Assembly (NCBI GenBank): GCA_950022655.1 | Contig: OX465580.1 | Coordinates: 101,946,797 to 102,010,796 of the forward strand | Length of the DNA stretch: 64,000 bases | Direction: 5' to 3' | Source: Alentia gelatinosa | Lineage: Eukaryota > Annelida > Polychaeta > Phyllodocida > Polynoidae | In this document: positions 1 through 10,899 of the stretch, one piece after another | Position numbering within the stretch: the first letter of the stretch is position 1 | Layout of the letters: the number at the start of each line of letters is the position of its first letter | Notes under the pieces: generated by a model | The model's database searches: none | Seen by the model: only the letters and a program-made list of their open reading frames with translations | Told to the model about the DNA's origin: nothing | Translations under genes and position numbers: made by a program

Positions 1-1300
1 CTTGAAAATAGTTTCTAGTTCATGTGAACTCATTTAATGTAATGCTATCATTTTATGTCTTGTGTTTTACACCAAAGTCTTTGTGAGTTTATTATCCTTA
101 GCTTTGTCTGTTATATAAGATTGTCTAGGGTTACCATATGAAAACCATCTGAAACAATCGCATTGCTGATATGGTATCCCCAAACCACCTTTTATTGGGT
201 GTACAACCTCACTGGAAAAGTTCATGTATATACATGCACATATGGAAGATGTTTCAGTACCCAATAAAAGTAATTTAGAAAAAAACCCACAAAAAACCCT
301 CTAAGTTCCCAGAGTCGTTCATTCACTTATTGTAGAATTTGTTCACACTATCTTTCATTCTTTTCTGTGTATTTTATTAGGAGGCATGCAAAATGAGTGT
401 TACCTCCATATTTTGGGGTACCATCTCCCTATTCCAAAGTGTAGGTTCAATTCAGTTTCTTTTCGTCCATTCAATATGTACATCATTATTGACATCCCTG
501 ATTTTCATCGGCCCTCTCCGCGAGAAGTAGAGGGGTTCTGCACAGTTTTACCCTATGGAACCGTAAAATGATCGTCTGGCGGGACATGAACCCCCGGAAG
601 GCGTCATTTTTGTTGTCCTCGTGCTGGGGACGCTGCAGTCGATTGTCGTCTGGCAAAAGCGCGGGCTTTTGCTGCGCGCGGAACGCTGACCTGGATCCTC
701 TTCCTGGTTCACGTGTCTCTCGTTTCGCCCACTTCCTGCCCTTTGCAGTGCCACCGTGTCAGTAGCATTCAGTTCACGAGGCATCCCACCAACCACAACC
801 AGCTCCCAACACACCGCCCTCATCTTCACGGACAGCTCCGCCCCCACCTTATTTGTACATGTAATATGAAATTGGAATACCAGCCATAAGTTTCATGAAC
901 GAGATGGTCACATCCATCCTTTCAAAGGAAGAACAGCTGGGATACTAAAGGCATAGCATAATCACTAGACTGGCTAGTTGCAGACCGTAGGATCGAAGGA
1001 TTTCAACCAGAGTCCTACGCTGTATTTGTTGAGTCTAGTATTTCTTTTGTTTTTTTGTGTGTGGAGAATATTTTATTTTCAACTAGTCATGAAAATCATG
1101 TTTCAATGTGCCTTGTAACTTCAGAATGAGATAAGCATCTCTTTTGTTAATGACTTATGATACCATAAACATAAAATCATATTTTTAAAGAATTAAATCC
1201 GACCAATCTCTAACCACTGATCCCATCAAAGATTAATCATTTTCCAAATGATATATAAAAAAATCGATTGAATACGGGTAGCATATGGTTTTGTCAGAAA
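1..1300. other. Intergenic or intronic DNA, no gene recognised
   Basis: Mostly AT-rich sequence with a GC-richer island at about 500-850. Short open frames overlap on both strands there, none with a recognisable domain. Positions 960-1030 hold an imperfect GTAGGA/TCCTAC hairpin that resembles a tRNA arm, but no A-box or acceptor stem could be matched to it. No repeat family was recognised elsewhere in the stretch. Confidence 0.6.
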
Positions 1301-1427
1301 GGGACTCTTCATAAATGACATCATGCTATTTTTCACCATTTCTGACCCCCTATGATTGTTAGTCATGGAGACTGGAACCACCCCCCCCCCCCCCACCTAC
1401 TGCATGACATCATTTATGGACGGTCCC
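1301..1427. mobile_element. MITE-like element with 26-bp terminal inverted repeats
   Basis: The left end (1301-1326, beginning GGGACTCTTCATAAATGA) and the right end (1402-1427) are inverted copies that match at about 20 of 26 positions. They share GGGAC, CATAAATGA and TCATGC blocks. The 127-bp element has no coding capacity, and its interior holds a run of 14 C (1381-1394). Both outer flanks read AAA next to GGGAC/GTCCC, a possible 3-bp target duplication or an extension of the repeat. Ends of this kind, with a CATAAATGA core next to TGACGTCA-like sequence, remind me of non-autonomous DNA transposons common in invertebrates. I cannot name the superfamily from sequence alone. Confidence 0.7.
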
Positions 1428-2863
1428 AAAGCATCCACGATCTTTTTTTTTTTTACTAAAAATCTGAAACCTCAAAGAGACGAAATAGTACAATGCACCT
1501 ATCTTTGGTCTTGTTTTGATATCCTTTGAAACTAAAATTGAGTAGTTGAACACCGGTAACCCTAAAATAAAAGAAAAAATACAGTAGAATTAACGGGAGC
1601 AGAATCCGGTTTCTAATAATAGTGTCTTTTCATTTATAATAAAATTATTCGGGACTTGTGACTGGTTTTTATAAGAACGCTTTACCTACCATCCTTTAAG
1701 CACCGCCCAACTCCCAGGTTACATTGCATGCGCCATATTCCTACAATCGCCAAGGATATTTTAGCCGTAATCTTGGAGACTGGGAATATACTACCAAGAT
1801 TCTGGTAGGAGAGCTGGTTCCTTGCTCCCTAAAATAGAACTGTTGCTGAGTCGAAGACCGGCCGGGGACAAGCTACCACGACAGTTCCCGCCGTCACCTG
1901 CTTTGTCAGTGTGCCAGGCGTGTGGTCTGCTGGGTACCGGCTGTATGTATAGACAACATGTATGACATGGCCAACTGTAACCTGTAATTTGTCTGTCCAT
2001 GAACCTAACAATGCTACGCAGTTATCATGCCACATTAAAGGGTGAACTTCAGGTACAATCTTGAATGCAATAACGTTTAAGCATGGCATGGGAAAATTGA
2101 AAATGCAGATTATATGAGATCCAGAGGCTGACTCATGACAAACTTACAAATTATTTTATCATATCCCAATCGTCAAGCCAATGCTGTGATTTAAATAGAG
2201 AATACATGTATAGGATTGGAGGTCTTTTTTATCATTTCGTGGATCCATATTTCACATTGCATCGCCTGAGTTTCCTTACATCCAAAGCACTAGTCTGTGT
2301 ATCCCCGACCAATGAGGTGGGAACGGCTTAGACCGGGTCTTCGACTGTGTTATGATGGCACTGCCCTCTCTGAGGTATCACGTGATGTCGTCGCGTGGCT
2401 GCTGGATCATCATCCTCTTCTCAAGGTCCCCTCCCATAGATTTGATCTCGCGTCGTGATAAGAGAACTTAGAACACAACCCAGTCTTTAAATACCGGCAC
2501 ATCCACGATCAAACTAAAGCTTCTGATGTTTCAACACAGGCAGGGCCTTCGCCAAGGGTTATTGACCCCAATTATCATTATGTATCTACGAGTGACAAGA
2601 GGATAGAACTAATAATGATATATCATCCTGTTGTGAACTGATCTTCAACATGTTAATAAAAGATGAACCAACATTTGAAAAACTCTTACCGCTCTTAACA
2701 AGGAGCATGCACACTGACGAAAGCATGAAACGTAAGCACACTTTTAATTCCTATCATAAGCCAATCAGAAGGCAGCTCGCCGTGAAAAGGCGAGGCGGAC
2801 GCACAGGCGGAAAGGAAACTAGATTCTCGCTCACTGTTGATTGACTGAACTCTGGTGAGAGGG
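1428..2863. other. No gene recognised; two GC-richer islands
   Basis: AT-rich DNA with GC-richer islands at about 1840-1930 and 2290-2460. The second island contains a CACGTG E-box in TATCACGTGATG. No conserved domain, splice-bounded exon or repeat copy was recognised. Confidence 0.55.
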
Positions 2864-2919
2864 GGTTCAGTTGGGGTCACTACATGTCAGGTCAGGTCAA
2901 CGCGGGTCAGAGCAGGTCA
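2864..2919 (+). promoter_or_regulatory. Phased array of six nuclear-receptor half-sites (tandem DR4)
   Basis: Half-site hexamers start every 10 bp: GGTTCA (2864), GGGTCA (2874), ATGTCA (2884), AGGTCA (2894), GGGTCA (2904) and AGGTCA (2914). A further AGGTCA at 2889 overlaps the one at 2894. The 4-bp spacers (GTTG, CTAC, GGTC, ACGC, GAGC) differ from each other, so only the hexamer is conserved, unlike a simple 10-bp satellite. Direct repeats spaced by 4 (DR4) are the classical site for RXR heterodimers of the thyroid/LXR type. The receptor that binds here, if any, is unknown. Confidence 0.5.
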
Positions 2920-3058
2920 TGAGCTTGTCTCAGATGTGGTCTGCAGCAGACTACCGGAGTCGGAGATATTTTCTATTTGGCACTGCTTGGAGCATGCCGT
3001 CTTGTAGGGTATAACTGTTTATATAATGATATATCTGTCTGTATTGTGGTAACAGTAT

Positions 3059-3364
3059 TATCCTACCCCTAATATAATATCCCATAGGCTTAACATTGGG
3101 TTTCCGTATGCCACGCTGACTGGCATACAGAGTTTTATATGCCACTAGTGGCATACAGAAGTTTTATCACATAATATTCCAAAATCGCGGAGACGGGGTA
3201 GGATAAAATCAAAACCTGATTCATTTTAATCTTGGCCACCGCATGCCACTCCTGCAGTTTTGACTCCGGACTTCACTCGGCTTCGCCTCATGAAGTCACT
3301 TTGCCAAACTCCAGTCGTGGCATACAGTGGCCAAGATTAAAACTCATCCAGTTTTACGATAGTA
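3059..3364 (+). repeat. TATGCCAC fold-back repeat, copy A
   Basis: This copy is about 306 bp and has two fold-back modules. Module 1 (3059-3205) is bounded by TATCCTACCCC and its exact inverse GGGGTAGGATA. It contains an 18-bp perfect palindrome, TATGCCACTAGTGGCATA, and a second hairpin with GTATGCCA/TGGCATAC arms. Module 2 (3224-3342) has a perfect 16-bp stem whose left arm begins TTTTAATCTTGGCCAC, with a GACTTCA/TGAAGTC hairpin inside. Copies B and C have the same layout. It has no coding capacity and looks like a non-autonomous fold-back or MITE-type element. Confidence 0.85.
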
Positions 3365-3802
3365 CAGTATGTAAACGTGATGCTTGTGAGACTGCGAGAC
3401 GTTTATAGTATAAGTAACTAGCTGGAGAGATTTTGAAAAACGATTTGCAGAATCTCGAATTTATAAGGGAAGTGTGTACGACGTCAACATTATGATGACA
3501 TCAATTGGTTCATATAATGCTGACCAACACTTGGTGTGGTCAGTACGTGAATCTAGGTTTTGGCACACCATAATCCGCATTACTAGCTTGGGACACACAC
3601 CTATCTCACCCCTGGTTCAAGTTTAGCCACAGGAATAACATTAGAAAAATATACCTAAGTAAAGTGCCAATACTATGCCATGGTCGTGGCAGATTGATGG
3701 GAGATGACATCATAAGAAACTGGCCAATCAGGGGCTAGGATTTTAGAGAGCAGACAAGAAGTCAACATGTTATCATGAAACATCACGAAATTTCATATGA
3801 TT

Positions 3803-3890
3803 GTTTATATGGCATGAGTTTATGCCATAACCGTGGCATACAGTAACACCATGTTAAGTCTATGGAGATTTATATGAGGGGTTGGATAAA
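3803..3890 (-). repeat. TATGCCAC fold-back repeat, inverted fragment (copy D)
   Basis: Read on the minus strand from 3890, this stretch matches the first 85-90 bases of copy A. It starts with a TTATCC-ACCCCT-like end, then an ACTTAACAT block, then GTATGCCACGGTTATGGCATA. Divergence is clearly higher than among copies A, B and C, and the second module is absent. It lies about 440 bp downstream of copy A in the opposite orientation, so the pair could itself form a large inverted repeat. Confidence 0.65.
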
Positions 3891-6881
3891 GATGTATACA
3901 TTCCTAACTGGATTTTCAAAGTAATTTCAATTATTCTGGTATTGTGATGCTATTCCAAATGCCATGAAAGGGATAAATCCAGAACTGTACTTGAATCGTT
4001 AAATACACAATAGTCCACTCGTTTGGATGCTCTGTAATCATCACTAGGTATCGCCTCAATGATGATTGCAGTGCATCCAATCTTGTGGAGTATTGTATAA
4101 TCATATGATTCTTTATCCAGTTCTTAGGTACTAGTGAACTTTGATTCTTTGTAATCATGAGATCCATAATCAATCCTGTGGAAAGTACATGTACTCATCT
4201 TTGAAGTTTCATATGACAAAAGATCCTGGACTTGTTGTTCTCTTATACCGGAGTCGGACCTTCTATGTAAGTACTGGAAAGAGGTTCTAGCTAAAAAAGG
4301 TGATTACTTGTGTATCTGCTTTACCCTTGGTTCCACCCATGACGTCATTGGTGGGTCTCCATCATTATTAACTCCTAGACATGGTGACGGGGCAGTAACA
4401 AGAACTATCTTTCACGGGGGTGGGCACACCTGGGAAGATTCGTGGGGTCCAACTGCAAAGTCCTTTCAGAGAGTGCCAAAGGGCAAAACTCCTAGAACAT
4501 GTGTATTTTGTAGAATGCTGTTTCAGGGAGGCGGGCGGGGGATTGCATGGCAAAATAATTGTCTCAGACAAATACCCTGCGATCCCCTTTATGCCTCGGT
4601 GCTTATCTGTCTATTCCTATCATCTAGATATGTTACAAATTAATTGGTACATGATGCAGTGGGCTCATAATCATTGAATGGAACAGCACAAATGCATCCC
4701 TATTTAAAGCTAGGCCTAGATGGGTATACTACCTCCCTTTCCCTCCGCTGGAAAACAAGAACCACTGCACTATTGACTTTTAAGTGCAAGGACACGGCAT
4801 ATGGAGGTGTGTGTTTTTTTGCGCAACGCGACCATATGTTGATAGCCTACATAATATGCATGCACCGAGGATACATTATGGACAGTGAAAAAAAAGAACA
4901 ATCCTAGACGGTTTGAGCAGAGTATATTGCGCTGCAGGCAATAAAATAAACATGGAATAGTACAAAAACATATCTTCGGTATGGAATATGATAATTAAAT
5001 AATATGTACATCACAATTAGATATAAAAACAAATACTCATCGAAGGAAATCTGTAAACGTTATTTAAACAGAATTTGACTACTGCACCATTGCATCTCAG
5101 AGGGAGTCCCACACAGGCCTTTGTCGATGATAAGATCTCTTTTCTTTGAAGGCTTAATTTTCCCAATCATGGTCTATCTTGTTAGATGCTTCAGATCGGC
5201 AGTCCCAGGCTCGTCAGGCGTATTTAAAACGGCAGTGGAATGTCAGAAGGTGTCCCCATCCCTGTAAACTATATCATAATAGAAGGCAAACATGTTCAGA
5301 CTGCTCCTTAGCCAAGCTGGACGAGGAATGCTCCCCAGGCTCGGCATGCATAAAGTATGTGTGTCAAAAAGAACATCAGTGTCGTGAGACTGAATGACTC
5401 AACACACTCCCCGTTCACTATAGACCTCTCTTGGTGTCTTTATTATATTCTTTCCTCAACCCCCACTCCCTCAAAGACCATATTAGCCATTCTCAATGAG
5501 GAAAGAAAAATGACTATTTTAGTATTTAGTTTCACTGTCATATGGCTATGGCTACTGGGAAGCCACAAGGGGTTAAACTATTTAACCTTTCTGGTTCAAA
5601 TCATCCACTTCTGAAGTGCAAAACCCTACCAGTCTAAAACATGATAAAGATAGGTACAGCTATGACCTCTTTATGACAGATTTATATCATGTATTATTAT
5701 TACTATTCTTTTAAACGGCATGGAACATTCTACATATAACTTGTCTTGTCAGTCTGCACTGTATCCATGGCACAGAAAGGGGTCCATCTTTAAGGTCTAT
5801 CTGCTTAAGCTAAAAAATATAGTATCGTTTAATGAAGAATATGAAATTGCTATGTCAACCTCTGGCTGCCACAAAGATTGCTTCTAGCATAGGATGGATG
5901 TATAATATAAATCATGACGGTCAATATCTAAATGAAACTCATTATAATTTAACTTTTAGCCATACTATGATTGTTAGCCCCTTACTAAATGAACAGAAAT
6001 TGCCCACTTAACAGAAACTATATCTTAGAAATAGAAACTCAGTATATCAATCATATCGCCATACATTATAAATAAACCAATCGCCTACAATATTGCATCT
6101 AGCATCACCCGCTTTGCACTTTATTTTCACGCTAATTTTACATTGATATCTGACCTCTGTGTTCCACATTGAACACACTATAATTATACGCTCAATTATA
6201 AAGAAGGTGGGGGCGGGAGGGTATAGAACTAGTCACCATCTGGTATTTCTGTCACAATAAGATGAATTATAGCTCATTATTATAACAGGAGATACACATA
6301 TGATGTATATGAGTGTGGCCATGTTAATATCAGTAAATTGCCGTGTTTTGGGCCAGCAAGACAAATCCATGCACTCCTCACTCTTGTCGCCATGCAGAAT
6401 AACAATATGGGGCAATCAGCAACTCACTGAATGCGGATAAAAAAATATATGTACAAATACATACCCGTTAGACTATATTTTACAGAATATTTTATATGTT
6501 GGGAAACCTTTAGAAAGATCATAACCCAAGCTATATTTATTTCTAAGGAAGGGAGAGTCAGTGCATTTATCATTCTCTAAATGGCTAGTACCTAAAATCA
6601 TCCGTTATATTCAAAATGAATAAATTTCTAGTATCATCCATAATCAAAAAACTGTTTTACATCAATACCGCATACCATGCAAGGGTGGAATATGTATTTG
6701 AAAGCGCTAAAAACGGTACAGACGTGAAACCGCAACCTGCGGGAATAAAACACGGCGTATTTATACATGCTTCTTGGGAGTCGTAGTTTAACCCTTTCCT
6801 TACAACTGTTAGTTACACATTCCTTCTAGAACTTTATTCTTATAGAAGGAGTCATAAATAAGTAATTTTCAGAGATTTCTA
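3891..6881. other. Long AT-rich stretch, no gene recognised
   Basis: The sequence shows no repeat copy, exon with convincing splice sites, or RNA gene. A GC-richer patch at about 4320-4570 gives overlapping open frames on both strands without a recognisable domain. A cysteine-rich 72-codon frame at 5179-5397 has no supporting signal or family resemblance. Confidence 0.55.
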
Positions 6882-7190
6882 GAAGCATCAGGGTGTCTAT
6901 CTCTCTAGTTGTATGGAAGCATTTTGATGGTTTTCCTGCATTAGGTCTCATGACATCTTTGCCCGAGAACGATTGGAACAAAGAGTGTCTACACTCTTTG
7001 ATTGGAGGCATCATGATGTCATTCTCAGGAAGTGTGTGGAGATATCATGACATCTTTCTCGAGGGGTGCCTGGACCCATCATAGCGTCCTTCTTGGCAAG
7101 GGCCTGCAGGCATAATGGCATCCTTCTTGCTGAGTGCCTAGAGGCATCCTAGTGCCTTTCCCAAGTAGTACCTAGAGGCATAATGATGTT
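6882..7190 (+). repeat. Degenerate 34-bp minisatellite
   Basis: Five consecutive 34-bp units start at 7007, 7041, 7075, 7109 and 7143, and a partial sixth starts at 7177. They share the pattern GGCATCATGATGTC(A/C)TTCT at the start and a TGCCTGGA/TGCCTAGA end. More diverged units extend upstream to about 6882, including a 34-bp unit starting GGTCTCATGACATCTTT. The unit length is not a multiple of three, so this is not a coding repeat. A perfect inverted repeat with CAAAGAGTGT arms (6979-7000) interrupts the array. Confidence 0.75.
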
Positions 7191-8499
7191 AACAAAGGGG
7201 TGACCCCGGTACAGGTGGGTGGTATTTCATTCGTGCATGCATACACAAAATTCAAAACCACCATTGGTTATACATTTCATCCTCCACGGTGGTCTTTCGT
7301 CCTACTGGGAAGCCGCCTACTGGAGGATACGAGACGGGGAGAGGTGGTGGTGGTAAGGGGGTGGGGGCGGAGGCTGGAGGATTTGGGGTAGTCTTCCATC
7401 TCCAACTTGGATCCTGTAAAAACAAGCTTTTTTTCCTTTCATCTCCAGTCTCCTACCCGTCATGGCGGTAAGTCCTGAAATTCCGCGCCGCCGATTTTCC
7501 CATGGTGAGAAACCTAGTCAGCTGATCACACGACCTGCTGAAACCAAGAACCTGTACAACGCCCGTCGTCCGCCGTCAGCGCACCCGGACCCCTCAGTCA
7601 CCCCCACCTCCGTTCAGCCATCCATTCAACCATCCAGATGCCTGCCATATGCAACACGCTACCCAGTTCTCTCTGGAAAGATACCGTAACCAAGGTGACT
7701 GTAGGATTGTAGATAGTCCCCACAGGATGTGCGGGGATTGTCAGCGAGGTCCCAGGTCTACTATCAGTTATTCCACAGATGGCAGATCATACCCAACAAT
7801 CCAAACCAAGGAACCTTCGTCAGGTCTACTGTATTCCAGAATTTATACATTATGTACCCGAGACAAATTCTCGAGATTTCATACACTGCATACTTACGCA
7901 CCTCCCAGAATGCAGGAACCATTCATCCTAATCATAGGCAACGGAACCATCCCCCATATTCTATGAAACTATAGATGTAATTATAATAACATTGGATTCA
8001 ATGGTTAAAAATACATTTTTTATCACTATGATGTGACCCTGGTGTTTCTACAGGATTCCCTATCAGAGCATCATTACCGACTAGCCACTAGTCTCCCGAC
8101 GGAGAGGGTCAGAAGGTGGAAAACGTCACAGGAGCAGAAGCAGGGCTTGAGGTCAGACGGCAGCGTCGAAGAATCGGGGCCGCCCATAACGCACCCATGT
8201 AGGGCGCCTGAAGCCACCCGTGTGGGTGACCGGGGGACTCTGTGCTGAGGGTACCGGCATTCTTCAGCGCATGGTACCGAGGGCGACAACACAGGGCACC
8301 GCCGGGGACTGAGGGGGAAAAAAAGGTTTTCTGCCCACTGGTTGCATGTAATGCGGTTATACACCTAATGTCATATTGAAACAGGAGTGCACAGAGTGAT
8401 GCTAGCTAGCTACCCGTCAGGACTACTACCATAATCACAACTGCAACTATTACCACTATTATAGCCTTAGCCCTCACCACCTTTGCTGCAAGCATCATA
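7191..8499. other. GC-richer island, no gene recognised
   Basis: There are GC-rich patches at about 7280-7370, 7450-7640 and 8090-8320. The first is a purine-rich G tract. The only gene-like signal is a pyrimidine-rich AG at 7448 and a consensus GTAAGT donor at 7468, which would enclose 19 bases containing ATGGCG. No downstream partner exon could be recognised. Confidence 0.45.
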
Positions 8500-8585
8500 T
8501 CCAGGGTGTTTAGCAAGGGGTAGCATGGTTGCATGCAGAGGATGGGATCATGTGGTCGAATCCCGGTAAAGATTCCTGTAACCAT
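8500..8585 (+). repeat. Possible tRNA-derived SINE fragment
   Basis: TTTAGCAAGGGG (from about 8509) resembles a pol III A-box. About 40 bases later, GTGGTCGAATCCCGG (8552-8566) closely resembles a B-box. The spacing suits a tRNA head, but no complete cloverleaf, 3' tail or target duplication was found. A similar isolated B-box-like motif (GGTTAGAATCCC) occurs at 43256-43267. Chance resemblance is possible. Confidence 0.3.
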
Positions 8586-8714
8586 CATTGCATGATGGTG
8601 AGCCCTCAATAGATGCTGGGTTCCAATCACTGCTCCTCTGACATCTTCCCATAGGTCTAATTCCACTGTCATATGACCCTAGCCATTCCTATGACATAGT
8701 AGAACAGTAAATAT

Positions 8715-9085
8715 AAAACTCTTCCCATCATTGGTCATTATTACCACTACCATCACCACTAACACTACTCGCGTCACCCACGTGTATACACAATCACCAC
8801 TAGTACTGCTACTGCTATTAAGTGTACTATTAAAACGACCACCTTCAACATCACCATGCTCACAACCACTACTTTCTCTATCATTCCTAGAATCACATCT
8901 TTTTCCAACACCACGATATCCATCTATACTATAACCATTAGCATATGTACCATCATTATACACACTATCATTACCAATAACCAACACGGTGTCTATTACT
9001 ACTCTCCCCAATACACCAACCATCCCCATCAAACCTACAGCAGCCACAACTGCCACCATCACTACCACCATTACTACGTAGGTGC
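8715..9085 (+). repeat. Degenerate ACC/ATC/ACT trinucleotide-rich tract
   Basis: The plus strand is dominated by ACC, ACT, ATC and CAC triplets with few G, for example TACCACTACCATCACCACT. This is a decayed trinucleotide microsatellite. It leaves long open frames on both strands (Thr/Ile/His-rich on plus, Val/Met-rich on minus) that are composition artefacts rather than genes. A similar but weaker stretch begins near 8420. Confidence 0.7.
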
Positions 9086-9772
9086 TACTGCACTTATACC
9101 GAGTCAACTATTCGTCTCTGGAGGTCTTCATCTTGAGTTATAGTTTTATTTTCTGTCTTTCATGAGGTATGAGACCTGGTCACCTTTGGCCCTACTTCCT
9201 GTCTATCAGTACATGCCCAGGGCTTGAAGGAAAACACGGTAATATACCTAAATATTGTCAGTAAATAAACACGGCCTCACATGTCCGGGGTGCAGCCATG
9301 TCTACTCCTATTGTAATAACACAAAAATTGGAACAAACCTATCCGTGCAAACGGTGCTGATCGTGTTGCCATGGAAAATACATATTTATAATGGGTATAT
9401 AAACAGGACACCTCCTGATACCGTCATGCTGTAAGGCACATTTCTAAATGCTTATCATGTATGTGTGGCACTGTTAGTGTAAACAGTCGCAAACATCACC
9501 ATGGTTCCAGCATCAATGTCCCATAACTAGAGCTTATATTCTCAACATTTCTTTTACTCTCCTTTGAGAAATACTTCATTCCACGAATTTGAAAGAGCCT
9601 ACCACAATACACAAACCAATCAAGGACTGCAGTCGATAGTCATTGCTAAATCCTTCTGTTAGGTTCTTGTCCACACCGGGAGTTCAAATCAGTTCTCAGA
9701 CCTAAAGCCCTAAGCATGGACGCTTCATCCTTGACATGAAAGTCTACGTATTTGATATGTGCCCTTGACCCT
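9086..9772. other. No gene recognised
   Basis: Mixed-composition DNA without a repeat copy, exon or motif cluster that I can support. Confidence 0.55.
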
Positions 9773-9780
9773 AGTGTTGT

Positions 9781-9989
9781 TGACCTTGACCTCCTCGTGA
9801 AATGACCTTGCGTTTGCCAGGTGCCGCGCCGCGAAGGTAACATGCTGTCAGCGGCGACAGGTAGACTATAAGCTATCTGTAATACCTGCCCAACCTGTAT
9901 TGTTACCTGTTTTGTTAGCTGATTATTTCGCACGTTACCTGAGTCCATACCTTATGACAGCCAAAGTACCCCAGGTCACTCAGAGGTCA
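9781..9989. promoter_or_regulatory. Nuclear-receptor site cluster with perfect DR5
   Basis: TGACCTTGACCT (9781-9792) is two abutting half-sites and contains the extended TCAAGGTCA half-site used by ERR/SF-1-type monomers. A further TGACCT lies at 9803. A perfect direct repeat AGGTCA-CTCAG-AGGTCA, spaced by five, lies at 9973-9989. DR5 is the classical RAR/RXR retinoic acid response element. Between them are several ACCTG/CAGGT E-box-like words. Confidence 0.45.
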
Positions 9990-10799
9990 TTCACCGTTGG
10001 ATAGGATTTATGTTGGATTATTAACTTTTGATAAGCTTTGGGACAGTCATCAAAATCACGGGAGTGCCACTCACATGACCTGCTGAAATAATTTACATTT
10101 TGGCATTGGAGATTTATACAAGATCAATGAGTAAAGACGTGCATTTAGCTGTTCTTACTGGAACTCCTAGAGTAAAATATTCATGTTTGCCTACATTTAT
10201 GCGGCTTGTATTCATGTTTAGAGGCACTGGAGTAGATATTGATCAACCTAGATAGGCGTTTACTTTTGGGTAGATATAAACAACGATAAACGAACCGAAT
10301 AGAAAGATGCTTCAACGATCATGTATAATGTTTTCTAATGAAAATACTCAAAGCTTCGGTCCATATCAGATAAGATGAAAGACTCTTCAAACGTCTAACC
10401 GAGATCACTTAGGCATTACCTCCGCAGTCATTCAGTTTAAACTGTGTCATTAGGTATTATATCTATTAGGGTTTGAACAACAAAAGAAGCCAATAAATCA
10501 ATAAAGGTGAATATTTCTATTTCCCTCTTGTATGTCAAAAGTTTGTCAATAATTTCACTTAACTATGATGCTTTTTTTTTAGGAATGACACGACACAGGG
10601 TTTTGATAGTTAACGTATTGCGAGGTAAGGGCTTGTATGTCCGTGTTGGAACCTTCAACTCCCGTAACATATGATTAGACATTGTGTCAGCCAATCTTTG
10701 TCCTCCATCGGCCTTCATACCAGCCCTGCCTCTGCCACACCCCTTCCTTTAGCCCCTGCCATCTATGCGCTCCCCCCACCCACACACCTGATAAAGATC
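9990..10799. other. AT-rich stretch, no gene recognised
   Basis: Nothing identifiable apart from short A/T runs. Composition becomes C-rich near 10680-10790, where open frames in two registers overlap without a recognisable domain. Confidence 0.5.
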
Positions 10800-10802
10800 C
10801 AC

Positions 10803-10896
10803 CAGGTGAGGGTTCATGGACAGGTGACATGCTGCCGTTTGGCACACCTGTATGCAGGGGCATGGAGGAAACCTACGTCTATACACCTATACAGGT
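10803..10896. promoter_or_regulatory. E2-box cluster
   Basis: CAGGTG occurs three times and CACCTG once within about 95 bp, along with an additional ACCTA/TACAGG context. These E2-boxes fit E-protein, Snail/Scratch or ZEB-type factors. Spacing between boxes is irregular. Function is inferred from clustering only. Confidence 0.35.
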
Positions 10897-10899
10897 GAC

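Noticed and set aside
960..1030. tRNA-like hairpin
   Set aside because: Only one arm pairs. There is no acceptor stem, anticodon arm or proper A/B boxes.
2951..3154. Similar short minus-strand proteins (starting MPLVAYKT) at three places
   Set aside because: They are translations of the TATGCCAC fold-back repeat copies (also at 49395-49628 and 54235-54576), not a gene family.
5179..5397. Cysteine-rich 72-codon frame resembling a small secreted domain
   Set aside because: It has no signal peptide, no splice context and no recognisable cysteine spacing. Isolated in AT-rich DNA.
6882..7190. CRISPR-like array
   Set aside because: The 34-bp units are contiguous and degenerate with no unique spacers. 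It is a minisatellite in animal DNA.
8679..9143. Long Thr/His- and Val/Met-rich frames on both strands
   Set aside because: They arise from the decayed ACC/ATC trinucleotide tract.
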